Below are positions 9,853-16,594 of a stretch of 64,000 bases of DNA, in pieces. Positions within the stretch are counted from its first letter, which is position 1. The number at the start of each line of letters is the position of its first letter. The stretch lies in assembly GCF_010078385.1 (NCBI RefSeq), contig NZ_SIJC01000003.1, forward strand, positions 1-64,000. Reading direction: 5' to 3'. The notes beneath the pieces are model-generated. The model made no database searches. It was not told where the DNA came from and saw only the letters and a list, made by a program, of their open reading frames with translations. Origin of the DNA: Chengkuizengella sediminis. Lineage in GTDB: Bacteria; Bacillota; Bacilli; Paenibacillales; KCTC-33759. Both the position numbers and the translations under genes were made by a program.

Positions 9853-10578
9853 TCAATTAAACTTCATGATTTTAACGGCTTTCACATTGACACTATAATC
9901 GTAATTTGTAAAAGAAGCACCACATAAAAATTCCTCTTTAGAAGCATTAGCCGATACCGTTAAACCTACTGGCATTCCTAGTAACCTTCCATTTTTCTCA
10001 ACCGCAAAGAATAGGTTATATAGATAACTTGTGAAAGAGGCAGATGATTCTTTCCACTGCATCCATCCAGTATCCACTGAACTTAAGTTTAAAAAAGTGG
10101 AAGTTATCGTTTCTTCATACGCTCCCAATTGAGCCTCTGTTAATTCAACAGATACAGCATTCGCAAGGAAATCTACTAATCTTGCTGACATGAGTTCAAC
10201 GTTAGCATCTTCCTGATGGATCGTTGAATTAAGCGTTCCGAGAAGCCCCATTGTAGGATCTTGCTGAATGATATCAATGGCTGTGCCAAACTCCAGTTCC
10301 AATGTTTCTCTATTCACGGCCCCTGTGAGCTTATCTGCCATATAAAGAGCATCCATAAGTGAGTCGTCAGGTAAGTGCCAAGCCTCTCTAAATTCAATCG
10401 TTCCATCTTCTCTTAAGATCATCATAGGCATACTAGATGGCGTTGATTTAACGCTCTGAAGAGAGCGAACATCTTGTTTCGATTCAGCACCTTGATTCTC
10501 CGAAGCAAGGGAGTTCATAGAAATATGAGAGCTTAATAACGCGATTGCCATCGCACAAACGAATAATTTTTTCATCAC
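9853..10578 (-). CDS. Secreted Cyt-like cytolysin, paralogue 2
   Basis: This is a close paralogue of the genes at 9018 and 11294, sharing long blocks such as FREAWHLPDDSLMDALYMAD, AVNRETLELEF and RLLGMPVG. The domain plan is the same: a signal peptide, then a Cyt-like domain with T-F-L-N-L, W-M-Q-W-K-E, Y-L-Y-N-L-F-F-A and the terminal YSVNVKAVKIMK. The longer frame opens upstream at 10608, but the shared leader AAGGAGGAACATTGTG places the start at GTG 10578, as in the other copies, giving 241 residues. It is probably transcribed after the discoidin-like gene, although a terminator (10631-10668) lies in between. A membrane-lytic function is inferred. Confidence 0.65.
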   Translation of the reverse strand: MMKKLFVCAMAIALLSSHISMNSLASENQGAESKQDVRSLQSVKSTPSSMPMMILREDGTIEFREAWHLPDDSLMDALYMADKLTGAVNRETLELEFGTAIDIIQQDPTMGLLGTLNSTIHQEDANVELMSARLVDFLANAVSVELTEAQLGAYEETITSTFLNLSSVDTGWMQWKESSASFTSYLYNLFFAVEKNGRLLGMPVGLTVSANASKEEFLCGASFTNYDYSVNVKAVKIMKFN

Positions 10579-10630
10579 AATGTTCCTCCTTGGGTTTGAA
10601 TACGTCAATCAATTGGTGATCATCACTTAC

Positions 10631-10668
10631 AAAAAGATCGCCTCTCTCTAAAAGGTGACGATCTTTTT
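10631..10668. terminator. Terminator downstream of the discoidin-like gene
   Basis: AAAAAGATCG (10631-10640) pairs with CGATCTTTTT (10659-10668), with extra pairing inside. On the minus strand the stem is followed by TTTTTG, so it fits termination of the gene at 10711-11184, and it also works on the other strand. Confidence 0.7.
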
Positions 10669-10710
10669 GATTCCAATAATATTTTTAATTTTTAAATAAA
10701 AAGAATAGAC

Positions 10711-11184
10711 CTAGTTTCCATACACATCCACAGTTTTTATGACCGTTTCATCTCCCCGGGGGTCATTATTCTCATGGACTGAATAAAATCGAACATACCT
10801 TCCTTCTTGCCCTACATTAAAGGTTAAAAAACTGCCCACCTTTTTAACAGGTAATCTACCTACCGATTGACCATCTACATAAGCAACGAGATGTGCAGTA
10901 TTCCAATTTCCTACATTATCATGAGCATAAACAACAATGTTGTCTATGTATTTCTGACCTCCTAAATCGATCTGATAATATTTAGAATTCCCACCACAAC
11001 TACCTCCACCAATACAGATATCTGGGATAGAACTGTAAAGTAAGCTGCTAGCTTCGATACTACTTGTATCCGTTACACTCGTATCAATTGAATCGGTAAA
11101 ACTACTATTTCCCTCTGCACTAGTAAAATTAGAACCTGTGACCATCAGTAAACACACCAAGAACGACATCATAACTTTTTTCAT
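10711..11184 (-). CDS. Small secreted discoidin-like (F5/8 type C) binding protein
   Basis: This 157-residue protein has a signal peptide (residues 1-23, SAEG). A single galactose-binding-like domain follows: YYQIDLGGQKYIDNIVVYAH as the first strand pair and QEGRYVRFYSVHENND as the late strand, ending in VDVYGN, the typical layout of F5/8 C or CBM32 modules that bind glycans or lipids. A CIGGGSCGG turn suggests a disulfide. There is no catalytic domain. It lies inside the Cyt-like array in the same direction, so it may supply target recognition for the lytic proteins (inference). The ribosome binding site GAGGTAAGG precedes ATG 11184. Confidence 0.65.
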   Translation of the reverse strand: MKKVMMSFLVCLLMVTGSNFTSAEGNSSFTDSIDTSVTDTSSIEASSLLYSSIPDICIGGGSCGGNSKYYQIDLGGQKYIDNIVVYAHDNVGNWNTAHLVAYVDGQSVGRLPVKKVGSFLTFNVGQEGRYVRFYSVHENNDPRGDETVIKTVDVYGN

Positions 11185-11293
11185 TATAGCTACCTTACCT
11201 CTCCGTTTTTTTGATTAAGTGAGCATATATCTAGAAAGAAATCGTATCAACAAACACTACAGGTCATGGATGATTCATACAACTCTCATGTTT

Positions 11294-12019
11294 TTAATTA
11301 AATTTCATGATTTTAACGGCTTTCACATTGACACTGTAATCGTACTTTGTAAAAGAAGCTCCATTTAAGAATTCCTGCTTAGAAGCATTCGCTGACACTG
11401 TTAGGCCTACTGGCATTCCTAGTAACCTTCCATTTTTCTCTACAGCAAAGAACAGGTTATATAGATAACTTGAGAAAGATTCAGATGATTCTTTCCACTG
11501 CATCCAACCGGTATCCACTGAACTTAAGTTTAAAAAAGTGGCTCTCATCGTTTCCTCGTAAGCTGCCTGTTGATCCTCTGTTAATTCAACGGATACAGCA
11601 TTCGCAAGAAAATCTACTAATTTACGACACATAAGTTCAACATTCGCTTGTTCTTGATGGATCGACGAATTCAGTGTTCCGAGAAGCCCCATTGTAGGAT
11701 CTTCCTGAATAATATCAATGGCTGTACCAAACTCCAATTCTAATGTTTCTCTATTCACGGCCTGTGTAAGTTTATCCGACATATAAAGAGCATCCATAAG
11801 CGAGTCGTCAGGTAAGTACCAAGCTTCTCTAAATTCAACCGATCCATCTTCTCTTAAAATAATCATAGGCATAATAGACGGGGTTGATTCAACTTTCTGA
11901 ATAGATTGGACATCTTGTTTCGATTCAAGTACTGGATTCTCCGAAGCAAGGGAGTTCATAGAAGTATAAGAGCTTAATAACGCGATTACCATCGCACAAA
12001 CAAATAATTTTTTCATCAC
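11294..12019 (-). CDS. Secreted Cyt-like cytolysin, paralogue 3
   Basis: This 241-residue protein is nearly collinear with paralogue 2. It starts at GTG 12019 after the same AAGGAGGAACATTGTG leader. It has a signal peptide (residues 1-26), a short variable linker (residues 27-50) and the Cyt-like domain: TMGLLGTLNSSI, LTEDQQAAYEETMRATFLNL, WMQWKE, SYLYNLFFAVE, MPVGLTVSA and YSVNVKAVKIMKFN. The variable linker and constant domain are what recent tandem duplication followed by drift would leave. No transposase separates the copies. The function is inferred from fold-level resemblance only. Confidence 0.65.
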   Translation of the reverse strand: MMKKLFVCAMVIALLSSYTSMNSLASENPVLESKQDVQSIQKVESTPSIMPMIILREDGSVEFREAWYLPDDSLMDALYMSDKLTQAVNRETLELEFGTAIDIIQEDPTMGLLGTLNSSIHQEQANVELMCRKLVDFLANAVSVELTEDQQAAYEETMRATFLNLSSVDTGWMQWKESSESFSSYLYNLFFAVEKNGRLLGMPVGLTVSANASKQEFLNGASFTKYDYSVNVKAVKIMKFN

Positions 12020-12054
12020 AATGTTCCTCCTTGGGTTTTGAATTGCATAAATGA

Positions 12055-12741
12055 TTAGATGATCTTTATCATCTTTACACCTTTTAATGCGACCTTAAAA
12101 TGAAAAGATTCATTTCCAGATAAATTCAATACTTGTTCTTTGGATGCGTTTAGCTCTGTAGTAAAAATGAAAGGTAAAGCCAATAGTACGCTCTCCTTTT
12201 CGACTAAAAAGATCATATTGTAAGTATACGTTGTGTGATTCTTCGAATGGGGGTCTGAGATGATGTTCATCCAATGGTTATCCACTTGATCTTTTAGATT
12301 CAAAAAGGCCTCTGAGATCGCTGCCTCATACAACTCCAAATTCTGTTCAGTAGGTTCTAATTCCAAATGAAATAGAATCATAGTGGCTGCTTGATGAACC
12401 GCAGTGTCGGTGGTCATTTCTGATTCAAATGTTAGATTCAATGTTCCCGCTAAGGCAAGATCTTCCCTATTTTGAGTAAAATCAATGACATTGCCAAGCT
12501 GTATTTCGTTAGTCTCTACATCCATAGCTGCTTGTTGAATGTCTAAAGATAGTTTTTGCGCCTCTTGCATTTTCTCTTCTTCTACAAAGATAAACTCTTT
12601 AAAATAAGAGGTGTCCGTTGTTTCTACTAAACTTTGTTCTATCCATGCTCCCTTGTCTGCTTCTACTAAGGACAACATGGAATATGGACTACTAAAAACA
12701 ACGATCACGCCTACAAGAAGTACTGTGATTAACTTTTCCAT
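12055..12741 (-). CDS. Divergent secreted Cyt-like protein, paralogue 4
   Basis: This 228-residue protein has a signal peptide (residues 1-28). It is clearly related to the three neighbours but far more diverged: LAGTLNLTFESE matches LLGTLNSTIHQE, then EAFLNL, TYTYNMIFLVE, LPFIFTTELNASKEQVL, and a terminal FKVALKGVKMIKI. Its YTYN and ASKEQVL segments are closer to what I remember of classical Cyt toxins (YTYN and VKEQVL) than those of the other copies. It is the first gene of the array, ending 35 bp before paralogue 3 starts, so it is likely cotranscribed. ATG 12741 follows AGAGGGTG. Confidence 0.6.
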   Translation of the reverse strand: MEKLITVLLVGVIVVFSSPYSMLSLVEADKGAWIEQSLVETTDTSYFKEFIFVEEEKMQEAQKLSLDIQQAAMDVETNEIQLGNVIDFTQNREDLALAGTLNLTFESEMTTDTAVHQAATMILFHLELEPTEQNLELYEAAISEAFLNLKDQVDNHWMNIISDPHSKNHTTYTYNMIFLVEKESVLLALPFIFTTELNASKEQVLNLSGNESFHFKVALKGVKMIKII

Positions 12742-12946
12742 TGGTCACCCTCTTTCTAGAAAAAAATACAAGATTCATGCTCTCGTGTTTTGATCCCTCC
12801 CATGAAAAAAATGGTTTCAAGATAAAATACATTAATTACCTTAAAATGCAATAATTAACATATTAACTATACATGTTCCTTTTTATGGAAGTCAATAAAA
12901 AATTTTTAAAAATCATCTTTATTTTGATCTAAATATTTTTTTCTAC

Positions 12947-13085
12947 CAACCGTCCATTACTTCCCTCTTATAATGGACGGTTGACAGGGTGATATATATC
13001 CATTCAACCTTTGGTAGAATGGATATATAAGATACCACATTTTACCACATTTACCAATATAACATAGTTTGTGCGCTCGTGTAAC
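12947..13085 (-). ncRNA. Small structured RNA gene candidate, copy 1
   Basis: On the minus strand: -35 GTTACA (13085-13080), an 18-base spacer, and -10 TATATT (13061-13056). A 12-bp hairpin follows (13028-13017 with 13005-12994, loop TACCAAAGGTT), then a 13-bp hairpin (12983-12971 with 12959-12947) whose loop reads TAAGAGGGAAG. The same arrangement occurs at 35680-35824 on the plus strand, with sequence similarity confined to promoter plus transcript. Differences in both stems are compensated by matching changes on the other arm. Unlike copy 2, no T-tract follows the last stem here. Confidence 0.65.
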
Positions 13086-13187
13086 AGTTTTTATTTTTGT
13101 TCTAAAAAAGTTCACTTTCTAGTAACTTATAACTAAATAATATGATTTGGTTGGTAGACTTGCTCCTCCATAGGATCAGGGAAACCA

Positions 13188-13220
13188 AAAGGAAGCTCCA
13201 TTCAAAAAGAGCTTCCCTTT
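13188..13220. terminator. Hairpin, probable terminator
   Basis: AAAGGAAGCTC pairs with GAGCTTCCCTTT across a loop of about 10 bases, and the sequence then runs into TTTGTGCG. No convincing gene ends here. Confidence 0.4.
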
Positions 13221-13322
13221 GTGCGTAGGTGAATAAAGACCCATGAATTCCCCCGATTAACTTGAAGTTGATGTACCTTACCTCTAAAAGTTGAATTTCC
13301 TTTTTTTAACTTTATTTTAATT

Positions 13323-13424
13323 TATGCTGGTGCTGGTGTTGCTAATTCCACACCTAAAATTGCTGCTGAGTCAACAACTAATAAAGAAGCTGGTTGTGCT
13401 GAACTATTTGTTTATATATTATGA
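13323..13424 (+). pseudogene. Short coding-like patch of unknown origin
   Basis: One frame reads YAGAGVANSTPKIAAESTTN and then KEAGCAELFVYIL before TGA, an alanine/threonine-rich composition unlike random AT-rich DNA. There is no start codon with a ribosome binding site. It may be a fragment of a secreted or linker-rich protein. Confidence 0.2.
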
Positions 13425-13697
13425 AGGGGGAAGCTAAAGTGCATGGACTAAAAGAGTCTGTAATATGCCTTTTTTAGAGTTGATAGATAAGGAGTTGTGT
13501 AATCTAATATTAGAATACTCATCGTCCCAATCTTTTCTCCCAATAGAAATTGTATCAAGTTACCTCATCTTTAATATTAATTAATATAAAGTCCATTACG
13601 TAATAAATGATTGTATGACTCAATAGTATAAATCAAAAGTTCTTACACTCTCTTATTTTAGACTCTACTCTACTTTATTTTATTTCAATTATATGAC

Positions 13698-14474
13698 TTA
13701 AGGAATGGTTGTATTTTGTCTTATAGACTCTTTGACATGGTGAATGATTCTGGATGCAGTGACTGCCATCTCTGCTCGAGTCAGTGCATGTGACGGTTTA
13801 AATGTTTCATCGGTATACCCGTTCATAATCCCTAGATCAGCTACTTCTTGAATCTCTGCGTAACTCCAATGCTGTACACTCACATCCGTAAAGCTACTCT
13901 TTTCTTTTAACTCCAGACCATACATCTCTACAATTCCGTTTACAATTCCCTCAGCACACAATTGTCGGTACCCATCAGACTTTAACAACTCACAAGATTG
14001 TACGTTTGTCATAAACTCGCACTCAACCAAGATGGCCGTCATCTCCGTCTCACGTAATACATGAAAGTTTGCTCCTTTCACTCCGCGATCTCTTCTCCCA
14101 GTTAATTGAAGTAACTGATTTTGAACACGAGTAGCAAGTTTAACAGCTTGTGTTGGAAGAGATTTATAAACAAATGTTTCAATCCCAGTTGCTTCATTCC
14201 AATCATCCTGATAAGCGTTAGCATGGATGGATACAAACAAGTCTGCTTGCCAATCGTTTGCTGCATTTGTTCGTTCCATTAATGGAACATCTCGGTCATC
14301 TGTATGTGTGAAGATCGTTTCTACTCCCTGAAATTTAAGCAACCTTTCTTGAGCATAACCCGCAACCACACGATTAAATTCGAATTCTTTTAAACTTTCA
14401 TCCGGAGAACGTTTCCCCTGTGTTTCTGGGCCATGACCTGCATCAATTGCAATTTTAAATAATTCATTTGGCAT
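13698..14474 (-). CDS. N-acetylmuramoyl-L-alanine amidase with SLH domain (tailocin lysis)
   Basis: This 258-residue protein has an Amidase_3 domain (residues about 5-185): IAIDAGHG with the first zinc histidine, EFEFNRVV with the glutamate, SIHANAY with the second histidine and ILVECEFMTN with the catalytic glutamate. A single S-layer-homology repeat follows (about 193-240: FTDVSVQHWSYAEIQEVADL, then GYTDETFKPSHALTRAEMA). There is no signal peptide, so release needs the adjacent holin. It is the last gene of the tail cluster, 11 bp after the holin-like gene, and cleaves the peptide stem from the glycan to free particles. The ribosome binding site is weak and distant. Confidence 0.85.
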   Translation of the reverse strand: MPNELFKIAIDAGHGPETQGKRSPDESLKEFEFNRVVAGYAQERLLKFQGVETIFTHTDDRDVPLMERTNAANDWQADLFVSIHANAYQDDWNEATGIETFVYKSLPTQAVKLATRVQNQLLQLTGRRDRGVKGANFHVLRETEMTAILVECEFMTNVQSCELLKSDGYRQLCAEGIVNGIVEMYGLELKEKSSFTDVSVQHWSYAEIQEVADLGIMNGYTDETFKPSHALTRAEMAVTASRIIHHVKESIRQNTTIP

Positions 14475-14485
14475 AAGCTTATCAA

Positions 14486-14686
14486 CTAGCCTTTCATCTT
14501 ATTTTCAAGTTTATCGATTTTATCTATAATTAAATCATACTTTTCTGAAAACTTATTAAGTAGAGCATGAAGTCGATTCTCTCGTTCTTTACCCTCTTTT
14601 TTTGTAGTATATAAAAGCCAAACAAAGAGGACTGCAAACGGTCCTTGTGTCATAAAAAGTGTCATTAATTCTTTTTCCATGTCCAT
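14486..14686 (-). CDS. BhlA/UviB-family holin-like protein
   Basis: This 66-residue protein has one N-terminal transmembrane segment (residues about 6-26, MTLFMTQGPFAVLFVWLLY). A highly charged coiled-coil tail follows (KEGKERENRLHALLNKFSEK, then IDKIDKLENKMKG). This is the layout of BhlA/UviB proteins, which act as holins or bacteriocin secretion factors. The ribosome binding site GAGGTGAAG precedes ATG 14686. It lies directly upstream of the amidase, which lacks a signal peptide, so holin function fits the context. Confidence 0.75.
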   Translation of the reverse strand: MDMEKELMTLFMTQGPFAVLFVWLLYTTKKEGKERENRLHALLNKFSEKYDLIIDKIDKLENKMKG

Positions 14687-14801
14687 TTCTTCACCTCATT
14701 ATAAATTTACACAGTAATTTCTAAAATATATGGTTTATAAAATTGCCATCCGCAGCTACTGCTATGATATAGGAGTGTTAATTCTAGCATATATACCTCA
14801 T

Positions 14802-16211
14802 TTATATCGAAACGCGATACATTCCTGATATCTTATGAACCGTGAGATCATCACTTCCGGTGTAAACAAAACCATCTGCATCCACAGCAATCGCCCAGAC
14901 CGCTTCTGTATGGCCTGTGTAGGACCATAACTTCGTTCCATTTGGTGTAATCTTATGAACCAACTCTGTAGGGGCTGTCTCTAAACCGAACCCAGTAGCA
15001 TAAATATACCCATCCTGATCTACTGTTATATTATCTATGTTTCCATTGGTTTCTTCTCCTCCCCAAGACCATACTTTCGCTCCATTTGGGGTAATCTTAT
15101 GAACAGTATTATCCCAACTCCCACTATAAACATAACCTTCTTGATCCACATCGATACCATAAACCGGATTCGTATGCTCTGTATACACCCAAATCTGGGT
15201 TGCATTGGGTGAAATCTTCTGTACCTTTTGATTCCAATCCCCGGCATAAATGTATCCATCAGCATCTAATGCAAGACTTTTTACTTTATTTAAATCTTGC
15301 GAGTAAGACCATACCTGACTTCCACTCGGTGTAATTTTGCGTATGGTAGCATCTGAACTCCCCGTATAAATATAACCTTCTTGATCAAATTCAATACAAT
15401 CTACATCCCCTGTATATTCTGTATAAGTCCATATTTGACTTCCACTTGGTGAAATCTTATGCAGGGTATTATCAAAGCCTCCTGAATATACATATCCATC
15501 ATCATCAATAGCGATCGCCTTAACAATGTCAGTGTGACCGGAATATGTCCATATATGACTACCATCAGGTGAAAGTTTGTGTAACGTTTGATCATAACCA
15601 CTTGAGTAGACATATCCATTCGTATCAACATTTATACCCCGTACTCTATCCGTATGTCCATCATAAGACCAGATAAGACTATCGAACTTTAAAATAGATA
15701 ATTGTTCTTCGAGATGAACGGCAACTGATTTCTTGATCGTTTTAATATCATCGGCTAACTCAGAAAAAGTATCACTACCACTGGAATCTTTCGTGTTATC
15801 TACGTTAGTTATGGCAGTAGCGACCGCTTCTTTCCCATCACTGACAGATTGAAAAAGTTCGGACAAAGCTCCTTCTACTTCTACTGAATTGAAATGTCCA
15901 TTTACATCATCAATTGTGATGTTATTGGCTGTAAGTTGTATAGCTGATATTTGAGCGTCCGTATACATTCTCGCATTTTCTTCTGCTGTATCCGCTTTTG
16001 TTTGTGCACCTGTTGTTATTTCTTTAGCATTCCACGTGCTCCTCTCCGCTTCTGTAATGTGTGTTGTTGTACTTGAAGCATGAGTTTGAAAATCATCTTT
16101 CCTTGCAACTTGTTCATCGATAATATCCCAGTTCTCATTAAATGAATGACGTGAGACATTTTCGTTTCCCAAAGGCTTCTTGATTTCTAGATTGGGTGTT
16201 AATTCTGGCAT
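14802..16211 (-). CDS. Tail fibre with seven-repeat beta-propeller receptor-binding domain
   Basis: This 469-residue protein starts at ATG 16211 after AAAGGAGG. Residues 1-150 share an N-terminal attachment region with the fibre at 16595 (NLEIKKPLGNENVS, FNENWDIIDE and a helical trimerisation stretch). From about residue 178 to the end there are seven repeats of about 40 residues with the core (Y)SGHTD-V--I--D-DGYVYSG-D-T-HKISP-G---W. This predicts a seven-bladed WD40/PQQ-like beta-propeller. A propeller in place of the usual collagen-like or lectin tip suggests binding to a protein or glycan receptor on the target. It is probably an alternative or second receptor-binding protein next to the repeat fibre upstream. 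Confidence 0.8.
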   Translation of the reverse strand: MPELTPNLEIKKPLGNENVSRHSFNENWDIIDEQVARKDDFQTHASSTTTHITEAERSTWNAKEITTGAQTKADTAEENARMYTDAQISAIQLTANNITIDDVNGHFNSVEVEGALSELFQSVSDGKEAVATAITNVDNTKDSSGSDTFSELADDIKTIKKSVAVHLEEQLSILKFDSLIWSYDGHTDRVRGINVDTNGYVYSSGYDQTLHKLSPDGSHIWTYSGHTDIVKAIAIDDDGYVYSGGFDNTLHKISPSGSQIWTYTEYTGDVDCIEFDQEGYIYTGSSDATIRKITPSGSQVWSYSQDLNKVKSLALDADGYIYAGDWNQKVQKISPNATQIWVYTEHTNPVYGIDVDQEGYVYSGSWDNTVHKITPNGAKVWSWGGEETNGNIDNITVDQDGYIYATGFGLETAPTELVHKITPNGTKLWSYTGHTEAVWAIAVDADGFVYTGSDDLTVHKISGMYRVSI

Positions 16212-16270
16212 AATGAAACCTCCTTTCATTCGATCCAATCAAATTATTGAAAGGAATGATGTATTTCGGT

Positions 16271-16561
16271 CTATTTTTTTGAAAAAAAAGGAAACCTTCG
16301 CTTTGTTTGTGTCGTATCGAGGTATTCATCATTTTGTTCATATTCATAGAACAACGATTTATCATATGGATTATAGTACAATAATGCTTTTGATCCTTGG
16401 GCTAGAAGTGTTTCATCTTTTTCTGGCATATTTTCTATTAAAACACCTTGAGCTATTTCAGTATCACTGAGACCCTCTTTTTCATCAAAAGGCATGTAAT
16501 GAATCAGTGTGATTCGAACTTTCTTTTCCTCAATCTTTTCACCTAATTTAATAAAAATCAT
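16271..16561 (-). CDS. Small protein between the two tail fibres
   Basis: This 96-residue protein follows TAGGAGGAAGG with ATG at 16561. It is predominantly beta/charged, with no signal peptide or membrane segment. A motif of interest is ALLYYNPYDKSLFYEYEQND near the C-terminus. It lies between two fibre genes in the same operon, the position where PBSX-type clusters carry small fibre-assembly or attachment proteins (XkdW/XkdX). I do not recognise the family, and a fibre chaperone or linker role is only inferred. Confidence 0.5.
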   Translation of the reverse strand: MIFIKLGEKIEEKKVRITLIHYMPFDEKEGLSDTEIAQGVLIENMPEKDETLLAQGSKALLYYNPYDKSLFYEYEQNDEYLDTTQTKRRFPFFSKK

Positions 16562-16594
16562 GATTCCTTCCTCCTAAAAAATGCAAGTATTAAA

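Larger units (their letters stand above)
12742..13697. other. Intergenic region between toxin array and tail cluster
   Basis: It holds the minus-strand small RNA candidate (12947-13085), a terminator-like hairpin (13188-13220) and a short coding-like patch (13323-13424). A short frame at 13143 (MIWLVDLLLHRIR and on) runs into the hairpin but lacks a ribosome binding site. No full gene was seen. Confidence 0.5.

Noticed and set aside
13143..13229. Type I toxin peptide (frame MIWLVDLLLHRIR and on)
   Set aside because: It runs into a terminator-like hairpin as such toxins do, but has no ribosome binding site and the sequence is not convincingly hydrophobic throughout.
14802..16211. PQQ-dependent dehydrogenase or WD40 regulatory protein
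   Set aside because: The repeats resemble such propellers, but the N-terminus is a tail-fibre attachment region and the gene lies within the tail operon; no signal peptide or catalytic residues.
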